From the NCBI GenBank assembly GCA_021437785.1, contig JAILYB010000062.1, forward strand, positions 930,001 to 994,000: a DNA stretch of 64,000 bases, in the 5' to 3' direction. Below are positions 46,007 to 58,929 of this stretch, piece by piece. The notes below the pieces were generated by a model. The model had not been told where the DNA came from. It saw only the letters and a list, made by a program, of their open reading frames with translations, and ran no database searches. Source of the stretch: Rhodomyrtus psidioides. Lineage: Eukaryota; Streptophyta; Magnoliopsida; Myrtales; Myrtaceae. Position numbers and translations under genes: made by a program. Within the stretch, counting starts at the first letter, position 1. Each line of letters begins with the position of its first letter.

Positions 46007-49000
46007 TCACATCACTATAGCTGCATATAAGAGCTGATTCCAGGTATCGGGCAGACCAGGAAGGCACCAGTGGCTGCAATCGGTGCCGGAGTGGTCGCCG
46101 CTGTAGGCAGAGGGGTGCGCATCCTTCCTCAGCTGCGACAGTGTAGTTATGTCCAGCAAATACACCGGAGTCTTCATACTATTCAGTACTTTGTTCACCA
46201 CAGAGGTGGCTGGGGGAGTGCCGGTTGGATACGTCGAGCCAGAGAGGGGCGCTTGCTCTCCCATGCAGTTCTTCTTTGGTGAGTTCCAGTCCTTGCCCCT
46301 GTTTTTGGATAGGCATGGTTATGTACTTTTTTATAGATCCAGAATTATCACAGGATGCTCTTATTGGGGAGGTATTGCCTAGACCGGCATTGGTTCGGAC
46401 TGCTGATCATGGGGGTTTCCCACTGGCCCCAAATAATCAAACGATTGTGATTGCACCTGGGTCTGGGCAAGAACTTCCCCTCTAAATTGACTATAGTTCC
46501 AGTCTTGTAGACAAGTCAAGTCAATTACAATGTAATATGAGACATTGTTTGAGAAATAGCGATTGGCATGAGACAATGCCGGGCTTTCTCCAGATACAAG
46601 TGTTCCAAACATACTGCATATCTATTTCTATAGTCTCCGGTCCTAGGGTCCACGTTTTTGGTGTGGCAAGACTCAAAACTGAGTCTACTTTCTGTAAAGA
46701 TTTGCTGCAGTCGACTGGGCCAACTTCTGGTCATGACCTAGGTTAAGAGGTTCACATTCACACAGGAAAGTACTTTTCATTTGCTTAAAATATCCTGAAC
46801 TCGGTGTGACAATATCTCATGATAAATTCCTTAAGCATTCTATGTGATTTGTTAATTATGTTTTTAGGTGATAGAAGCCTTTTAGAGATCCAACAACTAG
46901 GGTACTTACTGATAATGAGTAGGAGAGATCCCCTGGAAGAAGACTTTGGTCTTTGAAGAATCAACATTGAGATCAACCCACTTGGCCCATGTGCTCAGCC
47001 CCTTGTAATATGCAATTAGACGGTCCATATCTTTAACCACTGCACCCCCATCTTGCATATAGTCCCACCTGCATTGGAAACTATCGTCATCGAACTTTGG
47101 TATAAGGTCTATTAATTGAGTTTAATGCAGAAGCCCTGTCCTAGAACCAGCAAGAAAAATACAGGGATCACATGTAGATCGAGTCTATAGCATCGGCAGT
47201 AGAGTCTTAAGATGAAAGCCGGGGAATGAGGAGGAGAATAGAGACAAATATGATGGCAGTCGAGATGATCATACGGCTGAGATTTTCCGGTGTGGGTCCA
47301 CCAGTGCCACGAGTTGAAGATCAACACGTCCATCCCTTTCCATGATTTTCCTCCCTCGATGGACTCGAGATTGAGGACTCGCCCGACCTTCTCTCGGACT
47401 ATGTCCACCAGGTAGGGCGTGCGATACAGAAAAATGCTCACTCCATAGTCCTGCAAGAAAATCGTAGGTACAACTTCATCAGGAACTTAGCTACAGTGAA
47501 ACTATGTAAATTCCTGGCATGAGCTGTTTTATATTCTCTCAACCGGTCGCCATTGTTAGTAGCCTCAAAGAAAGCTTCCCGTCATCTTAGGAGATTAGGT
47601 TTCATAATTGAAGGGATTGGATGCTGACTGCTGAGAGCGCCGGCATTATAATTATAATTTAATAATGCAAAACCCCGTTTTATTCCTATCACTTTTCAAA
47701 ATCTTTAATGCTGTGCAGCTGCATTGTCTGGGAAGGGCTACTTCAAGACAACTCTCTTTACGCTGCAATATAATACTCAATGAATAGAATAATGCAAATT
47801 GAGGTGTTCTTGGATGACCGCTCATCGGCTCGCGCGGCCCACAAGAATCATCACATTGGAAAAAAAAAGATGGGGGGGGGGGGGGGGGGGGACTACTCAT
47901 GAAAAGCATTCAAAGGGTACATAAAGACGCCAATTTCGGACGCAATTGAACACCACAGGCTCAGTGCCGTGGATGTTTGTGGCTAGAACATCCAAACAAG
48001 CCATCTTGAGAATGCTTTACGCCCGCACGAAAGCATCATCGAGGCGATTAATTACTGCTTACCAAGGTACCGATTGCCTTGACGCGCCCGGACGTGGAGC
48101 TTCGACTCGGATTAAGAAAATCAAAACCATGTGGGTCCTGAAGAGTGAGTAGGGTACACTCACACTCCTAATAACGAGAGAAGAGTCGCTAGAAAGCTAT
48201 CAAATTGGGGGCGGGAAGGCAAGGAGGGCAAATAGACAGTGAGGGCAGTAGGTTGGGCTGGGTGGGGGAGACTGAGATCCCAGCCTGTCAGTGTGGTGGG
48301 GTTATGCCCTTCATCTCACCACCTAAAGCCAACACAAAATAATCATCATATCTAATTTAAAAGTCCATATTATGAGCTGGAGTTCAATTCACTAATTGCA
48401 TATATATATATACTAGGTCTAGGCCCCCCACCGTTTTTTTTTTCCCTTTTTTTTACAGTCTTTTTTTCGTGATTTTTCCGAAAAATAATAATGCGATATT
48501 CTGGGTCAAATTTCGTGTGCCGGACCGAATGCCATTTCCCCCCGCTGTGATCAAAAGTAAGGAAAATTCGTGTCGAGACTAGGGGTGCATGAAACCCTTT
48601 CTATTTCTCAGTTTTTCCGCTTTTTTTTTTTGTTCCAGGAAATAGATTTGGAATAGAAATGCATTTGGCAGCGCAATGTAATTTTTTTTTTATTTCCGGG
48701 CAAGATTTTTGGCCAAGAAATACATTTGAATGAGATTTGAGAAATAGAAAAAAAAAGTGACTTTTTTTTTTGTTTCTGAAACAGATTTGAGAAATAGAAA
48801 AAAGTCGCCGCCGCCGCCACCACCGGCCGCCGGAAATAGGGTTAGGGAAGAGAAATTTTATGCTATTATCAAACGAATTTCTGTTTCGAAAATAGAAAAA
48901 AATTATATCGTTATCAAACGCGATTTTTAGTTGAGAAACTCGTCTAGGAAATGGAAATGGAAAAATCTATTTCTTGCCAGAAATTAGAGCCACGAAAAAA

Positions 49001-51578
49001 ATAAAGGGTTTCATGCACCCCCTAGAAGATTTGCAAAAGAATGATTTCCTTGAGGGATTGGTGAGCAAGTTGCTTGCATAGAAAAGGTCCCTCGCTCCTA
49101 TTTTAAATATTACTTTTTATCGTCGCTTGCAGTTCACAAAAGTTTTTAGAGTTTTCCTTACTCTTAATCTGTTATATATAGTTAACCGCAAAATGGAGAG
49201 AGTGTTCCAACCTGTGGTCGCCACGTGGCCCTTCGCTTTACTTCTGTGGTTGCCAGGTGGCAAAAGTGGCAAACACACATGGTATATTTGCCACGTGGCC
49301 CGCATTCGTCAATAAATATTAAGTTTTTTTTTAGACTATTATCTTTTTCGTTAAGACTATTATCTTTTATTGAGTTGATGTTCAAAGAACAAAATGGATA
49401 AAGAAAAGGTGCATTTGTCTCTTTCAACTTTGTCCTCTTATTGATTTTAAATTAGGGAAAACATAAAATAAAATAAAATAAAAAGAGATAAGATATTTTG
49501 AGAATTATAGTTATTGTTCTTGCAAAGTATTTATCTCTTTCGACTTTCGTCTCGTACTAATTTTCAAAAATCGAAGAAAATAAAAATATATAAATATACA
49601 TAAATACATATTTTTACGGAAGCAAGTGCTCTCTCTCCCTAATTGACAGGACATTTCATATATTATGAGAGGAAAGTCTAAGATGGATAAATCCTAATGC
49701 AACATCATCAATCAATCATCATAGCATTGACAATTTACCATGGGAAAATTATTGCAACCAAAAATTTAGGATTGAATGTGAGAACTTCAAAGCTTAGGGT
49801 ATAATAGGAACATCTTGAATTATGTTTTTCCTTATATGATTATGCCCCCAATCCAAAGTCAAATTTAGAAGCTGAAACTTCGCTAGAGTAAACTTTAGGC
49901 TTTGTCTAATCGTGTCACATTTTGCTCTTATATTGGAGGGTCCCCTACCCACTTCCCCCTTTAGGTTGACTACCCACCACCTTTCCCAACCACATATGAT
50001 TTGCAATTATTGCAAGGAAAATGCTAAGACCAGAGCTTAATTATTCACGGCTAAGGGACAATCTTGAAGGAGCCCTCTTCATGCAAGTGCACTTGCTCTC
50101 ATTTATGGCAAGAGGAGAGTTCCTAGGTGCCTTTCCTATGTAGGACAACGTGCATGACTCTCTTTCGGTACACACATAAGTATCTGCTATCGAATTAGGA
50201 AAGAGGGGGTTCTCGAGAGACCAAGACCAGGTCACAGGATTGATTTGCGAGGTCTTGCGGGGTCAAAGAGTATCCCCTAGCACCGTACATCTAAAGCGTG
50301 AATTCAAATGCCTAAATCCCACGTCTCTGCTATGGCTGTTGTGGTTGGGTAAAAAAACGGGGCATCGGTTAAACAACTTTGTGATAGAATCACGGCAGGA
50401 GAAACGCCATGGAGGTTTCGAAATTGTCGGACCTCATCAAACAATTGATGACCGGTGACCGCCGATGATTCAATGACCGACAGCGATCCCCATCGATCGA
50501 CCGGCAATCGATTCGATATCCATGGTCCGACGGCTCGTGAATGGCCCCGACAATCTTGACTGAATTTTAGCCCACGGGTTGAAGAAAACCCTTACGTGAT
50601 TCAATGGACAATACAGAGCAGACAGAATCAGCTCGAGAATCGAGATATTCTCGCGCTCGCAAGGACAGAAGGAGTAGCTCCAAAAGAGAAACAATGTTTG
50701 GGGGAAACATCACAAACAGGGGCTCCAAAAACCAGAACAAAATCTCAAAAGCAGAGAGAAACACATAAACAATAAGACAAAAAAAAAAAAAAACAACTCA
50801 GCGGACAGAGAAAGGGACAGCCCTCATGCAATGAAACGAATGGATTTTTCTTTTTTTTCTTTTTGTTTTCCGCGATTTCGAACAAGGGGAAGGGGGTGAA
50901 GAGATTTTACCGGGAAAGTGAGGGCGGAGAGAGATTCTTTCCTGACGAAGCTGGTCTTGGCATTGGGCACCGACGCATGGATCATACACGACAAGGATTC
51001 CCACATGTTCAGGCTCAGCGAATCCCCCACAAACATTATCTTCTTCCCCCTCCACCTCCGCAGCAGCTCCCCTCCATCAAACCTGCAAATAAAAAACCCC
51101 AAATTTCCAGATTTCAAGAACAGGTACGTTTACAGTCGCTGTGCTGTTCGACATTCCAAGAAAACAGAGCAAAAGGGTCTCCGCCAATTTGTGATTTTTC
51201 TTTTCCTTTTCGCAGAGACGAGAGAGAGAGAGAGAGAGATTCAGTGACGGAATACCTGGGGACGTTGCAGGAGTCGGGCCTCCAAGCGTACTTGAGGTAC
51301 AGCTTGTCGGGCCGGCCATACTTCTGGCAGTCGAACTCGGGGTCGACAAAGGGACACGACAACGGCTCGTAGAGAGGGTAGGAAGCGTCCACCACCCATT
51401 GGCCTCGAAACAGATTGCACCCGCCGGATTGCTTCCGGCCTCTCAGGACGACGGTGGCGTTCGAGAGCTGCTGCTCCGAGCTCGCTCCTCCCTGATTGGC
51501 GACGAGGAGGAAGAAGAAGAAGAGGATGAGGTGGAGCGCGGTAGTCTCGGGCGGATTGAGTTGGCGCAGAAGGGCCAT
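46007..51578 (-). CDS. Trichome birefringence-like (TBL, DUF231) polysaccharide O-acetyltransferase
   Basis: TBL proteins are Golgi enzymes that O-acetylate wall polymers such as xylan, mannan, pectin or xyloglucan. Five exons on the minus strand, 51578-51256, 51082-50911, 47450-47275, 47068-46910 and 46298-46007, join in frame at GT-AG sites and give 373 aa. An N-terminal hydrophobic segment (LHLILFFFFLLVANQG) is the signal anchor. The TBL domain follows: C-N-L-F-R-G-Q-W-V, C-P-F-V-D-P-E-F-D-C-Q-K-Y-G-R-P-D, W-R-P-D-S-C-N-V-P-R-F-D, the GDS motif in I-M-F-V-GDS (Ser about 129), Y-G-V-S-I-F-L-Y-R, N-S-W-H-W-W, F-F-Q-G-I-S-P-T-H-Y, and the DxxH motif in T-DCSHW-C-L-P-G (Asp 350, His 353). All catalytic residues are present. 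Intron 2 is unusually long (3.46 kb) and holds a TIR element and a G20 run. The Met at 51578 follows a TATA box by 65 bp. The substrate cannot be told from sequence. Confidence 0.94.
47872..47891 (+). repeat. Run of 20 G in the TBL intron
   Basis: A homopolymer of 20 G lies in intron 2 of the TBL gene (C20 on its sense strand). It may be polymorphic in length or a sequencing weak point. Confidence 0.8.
48582..49021 (+). mobile_element. TIR element, family M, copy 2, in a TBL intron
   Basis: A 440-bp element with ends GGGGTGCATGAAACCC and GGGTTTCATGCACCCC, flanked by CTA on both sides (48579-48581 and 49022-49024). A 3-bp duplication suggests the PIF/Harbinger superfamily. It shares ends and the subterminal GAAATAG/CTATTTC motifs with 19563-20082. 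It has a short GCCGCC core near 48805-48835. No transposase. Confidence 0.8.
51219..51239 (+). repeat. (GA)n microsatellite in TBL intron 1
   Basis: About 10 GA units just inside intron 1 of the TBL gene, close to the donor site of exon 1. Confidence 0.75.
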
Positions 51579-51642
51579 AGTTGCGGGAGTCCCTGTTTGC
51601 TGAGGTGAGAGAGAAAGAGAGAGTGGCCCTCTTGTGCACGTC

Positions 51643-51652
51643 GATTTATAGG
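51643..51652 (-). promoter_or_regulatory. TATA box of the TBL gene
   Basis: CCTATAAATC on the minus strand, 65 bp before the ATG at 51578. A CT-rich leader lies between them and a second CT tract (51679-51698 on the plus strand as GA) lies just upstream. Confidence 0.6.
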
Positions 51653-51699
51653 GAGGTTCTTCTTGTCGGAGTCCGACTGAGAGAGAGAGAGAGAGAGAG

Positions 51700-53504
51700 G
51701 ATATTGTTTTCAAGAAGGGGAGATATTTCCCTTTCCGTACGGTAAAGTTATTTTTAATCATAAATTTACACATTATCACCAAATTTAATAATATTGGATT
51801 ATATTTCCTTCAAAAATTAAAACTCCTAGATTACATACCTTTCTTGGCATTTATGGATATTTATGGTCCCTCAAGATTTCGATTCACCGTCTTAAAATTG
51901 CCACCCTTTTGTATTTTGGTTATGCCTCCTATATAAATGTCGTACCTTGTGGACATTTCGATTTTTTTTTAATGAACAATTGAGATTTATTTTCTTGGTA
52001 ATTCGACGGTAACCGGTTTTCAAAGATTTTAATTGTGGAAACGTTCCCTGGCAAGATTAAGTGCAATATCTTTTTTTATGAGATTAACAACGTTAAAAAT
52101 CTATCGATATATCATGAATGATTTCAATGATCCGGTATTATTCTTTGCTTTTCGTGCCAAATATTATTACCAACTTGTTAATGCCTGTAATTTTCGTAAT
52201 CCTTAATTTCTTTCCACATTATTAAAGCTAAAAAAAGAGTATTCAAGTTTCGGGAAAATTGTGGGTTCTGTATTTGGAAAGTATAGAAACCATCTGACCC
52301 AAAAAAAAAAAGTATAAAAACCATAGAAAGAAAGAAAAAAAAAATAGAGAAGTTGTCTGAGTTGGGAAATCTTGGAAGGACATGAGCACGAGAGAGGAAA
52401 TGTGTGGGGGTGGGCGTGTGGTCGGGGGCTGTTTGCTTTCCAAGTTGAATTTCAGAAAAAGGGTCTGACATTTCAATATTGGGTTGCAGGTCACGGGGCA
52501 TAATTAATCATATGCACTAAGTTAATTGGCTAGCTGGATAGCCACGTGCATGAACTGTTTTGGATAAATCCATGTGAGGTCAATTCCCTTTTTGTCATGA
52601 TGAAAAAAAAAAAGAAAAACAAAAGAATTCCCTCCTTGTCTCCCTTATCATGAATTAATTAGCGTTATGGAGTCGAGTCGGATCGATTCATGTCATGTCG
52701 AGTCGAGACGCTGCTAAGCTCGAGCTCGGCTATATCGACTCGAATGTTCGATATCCGAAACACCATTTTGAGCTTGGTGAAATATTAAGAAGTTTCCACT
52801 TGCGTAGAATCAAGTCATAAAGCAGAAACTCGAGCTCGATGGCTCGGATCAATCTTTATTACCTCGTATGCTATTGGTATGTGGTGTGAATTTGTGTAGG
52901 CTGGATTGGGTTTGCAAGCTTGTCAAAACAAGCATTGGCGAGTTCGAGAACTCCATCTCGAAATCTTACCTTGAGCGAATCTCTTGCCATTATCAATCAT
53001 GACATGAAGACCAATGTTTGAGAACTTTGCTTTTATGACAGATGGAACCCCAACGCCGACAACGAACGATGGCGATTGCCGCCACATTGGTCCATTTTTG
53101 GAGGAACTCCACATGCCCTTTGTCTAGGGCTGCTCGAAGATTACAAGTTATAACGAATTTGGACCCACCAACTTTCGTTTTTCAATTTTGTTTTTTAACC
53201 TTACATCTATGCCGTCACCAAAGGGTCATCGAGCACTAGCTACAAAGCCTATATGGAAACACATTTGGCCGGCCTTCATTCGAGTTGGTTTGAGCAAAAA
53301 GCCCCCGTGTTTGGGGGATCCATTCATCATTGGATGTCATAATAGAGAATTAGAGTATAGAAAATGCAACTGAGTACAAATTATCCACTCAAACAAGTGT
53401 TCCTAGTTGCCCATAAGTGGAAATTGAAGAATCAAAGATTTCTTGTGAAAAATCAGAGTTTGGCTTTGCAAGAGCTCTGCGGATCATTTTATGCGGTATA
53501 AAAT
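51700..53504. other. Intergenic, no gene recognised
   Basis: AT-rich spacer. A GAGTCGAGTCG-like stretch near 52670-52850 looks repeat-derived, but I could not find element ends. No coding region is supported. Confidence 0.4.
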
Positions 53505-54760
53505 ATGGGTGATTGGTTCCCGATCCGATCTAGCCCAACCGAGGAACCGAGAATTCGACCAAAAGGACCGATTCCTAGTTTCTAGGACCAAGATCCGGAT
53601 CGGTTGGTCTTAGGGCCGGTTTAGTCCGGTCCAATTTTCGAGCGGTCCGATTGAAACTGGTTCTAATTTTATGGAAGCAAATTATAAAAAAAAATAAAAT
53701 TCCTAGACCTATTGTACCATAGTCAATTGTCCTAAACATTTTTATTATGTCAACTCAATCATAAAACTTTTGAAGATATATCGATGTAGTCATTCCGGCC
53801 AATATTTATCGAAAATCGCTGAAGTGAACACAAAACATCCTATATGAGACGATCAACACTCATGTGGAAAATCTTGTAGTTTTCTTAATTTTTATGAATT
53901 TCCAACTACATGCGCGACCCCCCCAACACGCAAGAGATTGCGATGGGACTTAGATCACACGTCGTGTGGAGCAGAAAATCACGAACAACAATTGGGGACC
54001 ATTTGGGAGCTAGCTAGTGGCCAAAGCAAAAGAAAGCCAATTGTGGGGGACTTAGCCCTCGCTCTTGGGACACTGCCTCCATCCCTTCCGCAATCACTCC
54101 ATGTAAAGCCAAGGTCAAGCAACCTTGTCGCTCAGCTGGAGCAGAAAGAAGGACGGGAGAGACGATCAAGAGACGTGGAAGTATCAAGGTGAGCGGTTTC
54201 AGGTTCCGTACAAGTTCCATCTAGAACCTGGAACCTACCCGTCTGTACATGTTTCTCATTTTTTGGAACCTGAAACCTACCATGCATATTTTAAAACCTA
54301 GAACCTACCCTATCACAGGTTCCACTAAGGTTCCACATGTATTCTTAGTTGAATGATTGCCGTGAGTAATCACATTTAATGACTACAGCCTATTGCTAAA
54401 ATCTACTGAGCACGATTTATATTTAGACACACGAAAAATGTGAAACATTAACAAAATAGAAGTCTCAATGATAACGTGGTTCCAGATTACACACTCATCA
54501 TAAGATATTATAGAATATCGTAAGATGACGCGAAGACATATATCAAGAAAAAAATATAAAAACTTGCTCCAGGTCTCAGGTTCCGGTTCCAGGTTCCACT
54601 TGCCTAAAACTTGAAATGTACTCGTCAAAACAGGTTCTCTAATTTTTAGAACTTGAAATCTACCCTCCGTACATTAGAACTTGGAACCGATTGGTTCCCA
54701 CCGGTCCGGTTATTCAGGTTTCAAATTCTACCTTGAAACTATGTTCATCCCTAGGTGACA
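53505..54760. mobile_element. GGTTCC/GGTCCGG-rich repeat remnants (hAT-like style)
   Basis: 53510-53660 and 54185-54755 are packed with GGTTCC, GGTCCGG and their inverses. The right edge ATGTTCATCCCTA resembles hAT-MITE ends. A family-X fragment (53690-53890) sits between. I could not find a matching target duplication, so boundaries and unity are uncertain. Confidence 0.45.
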
Positions 54761-55234
54761 TAGTATTGTGTGCAAGGCCCGGTTCCAACCTTTCCAACTT
54801 GGATAACTTTCTTTCGACCGGAAAAAAAAAACCTTGGATAACTTCCTAATTCTTTAAAAATAATTTCCACTTGTCACCAAATTTTGAGCGAAACAAACGC
54901 ACCCTTAAAACAAACACAGTCAATATAACTAAATCGTTACCCAAACGACCATATTCAACCTTCGTCTAAGGTTTTTGTTGTCGCTCTCTCACTAACCATC
55001 AAATCACATAAAATAAAAAACAAATGAAGACGCTTTTCAAATTTTTCTTTTTATTCACAACCCCATTAAAATTTGTCCAACACTTGTTCAATGTGTAAAG
55101 AGCAAGAAGTTGGTGTTTCGGCTGGAATTTATTACAAAAACCCAGGTGTCTTCTCCCCTACCGGAAATCACAACACCACAGCCACGCCGGTGAAACAATG
55201 CTGCTTAAAAAAACACCATTGAACGCGCGCTAAC
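54761..55234. other. 3' flank of the intact cysteine protease
   Basis: AT-rich sequence, partly the likely 3' UTR of the minus-strand protease gene. No other gene is visible. Confidence 0.45.
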
Positions 55235-55936
55235 TCATGCGACTGGATAAGAAGCTTCCATAGCGAGCCCACAGAGACCGCCCTGGATGCCCGAGTTCCG
55301 CAGAATTCTCATGTACCCTTCCTCACCCCACATCACACCCCACGAGTTCTTGATCAGCCAATAGTCGACACCATCCGCGGTTGTCCCGTATCCGACTATC
55401 ACGACCGCGTGGTTCAAGTTCGCCCCGCAAGGGCCCTCAAAGATGCCCTCGGCGTAATTCCGGAACTCGTCGCTGCTCATGTCGACGGAAATGGAGACCG
55501 GTTGCATCGCCACTGCCTTCAATATCTCGTCTTCGCTCGCGGGGACGTCTTCGTACCCCGATATCCGTGTGGTGGTGACGGATGTGGCTTGCGTGTCGCA
55601 AGTGCCGTCGACGCCTACGTAAGGGTAAGTTTCTTCAGAGCTAATCCCTTGGTTTTGGACAATGTATTCGAAGGCGTCATCCGTATAACCACCCTTGCAT
55701 CCATGATTTACTCCATTTGTGGCGCAGTTAATCAGCTGTTGCTCGGACAAGTCGAGTAGCACACCGGTTGTTATTGCGGTGATTGATTCTACTGCCGCAG
55801 CTGCTGAGAATGACCAGCAAGATCCTATACGAGAATTACAATAAGAAGTGCAACTGTGGTTATGTACGCACGTACGTACGTACGTACGTACGTACGTACG
55901 TATGTATGTATGTATGTATGTATATATATATGTATG

Positions 55937-55970
<34 letters not shown>

Positions 55971-57346
55971 TACCGGATTAGTGTATAACTCGGGATCACC
56001 AGGATTGAAGTTAAATTCCCAAATATTTATCACGTACTAGGCGCGGAGAGTGCCATTGAAATGTGATTCAATTCGCAGCATGCAATGATGTGGTTTGAAC
56101 TTTAATGTTTGATGACCAATTTTGAATTGGTATATAGTTTGATTTTATAGAGACGAACCAAGACTCACTAGCTTACATGACAAGATAATGAAATTGGTAC
56201 AAATTCTTCTACTAATAGGTCCATTGAATTGCAAGGTTTTGAGCCACTTGGTACGTCTATTTTTCCGGAAAATGAATGATTTGAAAAATATTTTCCTAAA
56301 AACGTTCATTTTAATGTTTGGAGTAATTGATCAATGAAGGAAGTTTTCATCATCAACTACAAATTTATGGCTAAATCTTTTTATTAACAATGAAATTAAT
56401 TCTTGTTCAATCATTTTTGTAAGCTATACAAGTGATAGTTATATAATTTTTTTTTTCAAATTATTTATTTTTCGCTAAACAAACACTCTCAGAGATAAAT
56501 GTAAATGTGTTGACGTAGTGAAATACTACCTTAGAACCTGTCTCTTATCAATATGCAACAAAATTTACTATTAGAGTGAAGGGTCTTAGAAAAGTATGAA
56601 GCTTGTGATCATGCCTGTCTCCCTAAACATCTAAGTATTGCTTCTTTAATGATTAAATTGCTTTTCTAGGTTTAGGTAATACATGTGTGTTCAATGTTTC
56701 AAGGCCTACAAAGAATATTCAGTGCGTTCACAGGAAAATTTTATGCAAACAAAATCACAAGACAAGAAAATATTGGGTTAAGGACATGGGAAGATTATAT
56801 TATTTCGCTTGCTTTGAAATGAAAAAGAAAATAATCACAAGACCAGAAAATAAAGTGTCTATTTACAAAAAATTAGTATGATTTTGTTACTCTCTTACCG
56901 CATGTACCCTGAAATTTTATGCTGCCAACAACTCCTCGATCAACCCAGTTTACGCTATACGGGACTTGGGTCACATTTTGGTACTTGAAAGGAATCGTTG
57001 CTGATGAATTTGAGCTCTTCGACCTAGGTCGGAACCCGGTGTACCTTGCGATGACCTCGTCCGTGGTCAAATCCAAAAATTGGTTCGGACCCACTTTGTA
57101 GCTTCGGTTAGCAGCTTCGTGGTTGAAGTCTTCGATGAAGCGAAGGGTCTCCAGAAAGATCCCGTACCGCTTCATCTTCTCGAGATTATCCGAGTAGTTC
57201 TGTCCATGGCGGACCATCCACTGTTCGAACTGTGCCTCCGCCAATGTGGAATTCAGGGGCGTTGTGGCCAAAATCTGAGCCCCTAAACATACCGATGCTA
57301 TCAATATGTAGACCTTAACTTGCCTCTCGAGCCACAAAGCCATCAT
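55235..57346 (-). CDS. Papain-like cysteine protease (C1A, SAG39/SAG12-like), intact copy
   Basis: A preproenzyme of the plant senescence/vacuolar papain group. Exons 57346-56899 and 55824-55235 join at CG|SCWSF (phase 1) to give 345 aa. Order: signal peptide (MMALWLERQVKVYILIASV); prodomain with degenerate ERFNIN helix and G-P-N-Q-F-L-D-L-T; mature enzyme beginning near V-P-Y-S-V-N-W-V-D. The oxyanion Gln is in FQGTCGSCW, with Cys 152, His 288 (NHAVVIVGYG) and Asn 309 (KNSWG) as the catalytic residues. The Q-F-x-x-W and GCKGG motifs and W-G-V-M-W-G-E-E-G-Y are conserved. There is no granulin domain. The 1,074-bp intron contains a 113-nt alternating purine/pyrimidine microsatellite; an open frame that runs from it into exon 2 is not real coding. 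This copy lacks the frameshift seen in the copy at 240-1441, whose gene structure is otherwise the same. Confidence 0.94.
55861..55973 (+). repeat. (TACG)n(TATG)n microsatellite in the protease intron
   Basis: 113 nt of strictly alternating purine and pyrimidine: about nine TACG units, then TATG/TATA units. The broken paralogue keeps only a short CATACATACACC remnant at the matching intron position, so the expansion is specific to this copy. Confidence 0.9.
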
Positions 57347-57433
57347 CGAATGCTGAAGAGTTTATCAAGGATGGATTGATGGATCGTTAGTGTGCTTTTG
57401 GGGAATTGTGGAGAAACATGAGCAAGCCATGTC

Positions 57434-57442
57434 TAATTTATA
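57434..57442 (-). promoter_or_regulatory. TATA box of the intact cysteine protease
   Basis: TATAAATTA on the minus strand, about 90 bp before the ATG at 57346, inside a block that matches the promoter of the copy at 240. Confidence 0.7.
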
Positions 57443-57519
57443 GAACCTCAGGATCAAATTGATTAATCATGGGGCTTTGTTGATGATCCGGTCATATTCA
57501 TTTCCTCCCTCGTTTAGCA

Positions 57520-58929
57520 AGAGAATTCGAAATTGGCATGTGTTACTCAAAGTAACGAAGCAAAAATGTAAATAAGGTATTTCTCAACAAAAAAAGAAGG
57601 GAAAAAATCCACCAAATCTTCCCTAGCATATTATCTAAGAGATACACCAGATATTATGCTGGGTAAATAACATGAAATTATCCGACCGACAAAAAAAAAT
57701 GAAATTAAATCCTCCTAAGTAATTAGAAGAGATACGCCAATTGATATGCTAAAAAAAAAAAAAAGTAACTAGTCCCCAAATACTCCTCCTCGAGTTGGTG
57801 CATAACCCAACTAGCTAAAGACGCCTGACAATTGAAGTCTAATGGATACGTACTCAGTTCTATGGTCTTTCGGACTACGTATGTTTCCGGACAACGTGGG
57901 AGTCAATCTCGATGTGTTTTTGTTCGTTCATGAAATTATATATGGGATACGTCGTTGATCATTGGCTTTTTGATCCAACCTTGTCTTCGTGCCTTTTGTC
58001 CTTGAAGACAATAATTTATGTAGTAGAAAAATAACCACTTAGTTGTCTATATGATACTATTATGCAAATTTTACCTGCTTTCAATTTTGACTAAACAATA
58101 TGTAATTAATATTTCTCATACTTTTAACGCAAACTTAATGTGTCAGATTTCCACGTGAGGTTAACGGCGCGCGGATTGGGTTGCAAAAGCCCACCGAAAA
58201 AATTTGCTTCCAAACACCCCCAACTCCTACGGGACCTGTTATGTTGTGACTCTTAAACGTTATAACCTATTCCGACAAAAAAAAAAACGTGTCGGATTCT
58301 TTTTTCCATAAAGTGAAACAAGTCATTAATTTGACACAAATCTGGTAAGATTCTTACTCTATGCCCACCCATACAGTAGTTACAATTATTTATAGCTTTT
58401 CCATGAACTAAGCAAACTCAATAGCCACTCTCACCTCAAATTTGTGTAAGCAAACTCATGGAAATCCATGCATATGGTTAAAAATGCCCCACGATCATGC
58501 GAAACTATAAATGGACAAAATATTATTTTACGATAGACAACGATAATCATGATAAATGGGAAGAAACTCAATGAATCTTTTACCTTTTAAATGTGAATTC
58601 ATTATAATGTTCAAGTATCCCACAAATCTCTCATCTTTTTCCCTTGCGACGATTCAAAATCATATTAAAAGAACGGGATCAAAATATTTTCATGTTATTT
58701 TATCTAACGATACTAAAAATGTAGACGCGGTTCAAGATTTAGATGCCTAGGAATGAATCCAATCATTTTCATCTTGTGAAAGCCCCTCATAAACTAATAA
58801 CAATAACAATAACAATAATAATCATTATAATAACAACAATAATAAAAATAAAAATAAAGCATGACTTAGAAAGGGCAAGACTCAGAAAGACAAGGGGAAA
58901 ATATGAAAACGAAAGCAAAGAAAAGTAGA
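57520..58929. other. Intergenic, possible old retroelement piece
   Basis: About 57770-57990 has the style of the untranslated region of copia-type elements (TCCTCGAGTTGGTGCATA, then GTCAATCTCGATGTGTTTTT), but no coding motif survives. The rest is AT-rich with an AATAAT/AATAAC run at 58797-58860. Confidence 0.3.

Noticed and set aside
55825..55999. Extra N-terminal coding stretch (Tyr-Ile-His-Thr repeats) before the intact protease exon 2
   Set aside because: It is a translation of the intronic TACG/TATG microsatellite. The GT-AG boundary at 55824 and the paralogue show the exon starts at the catalytic-Cys motif.
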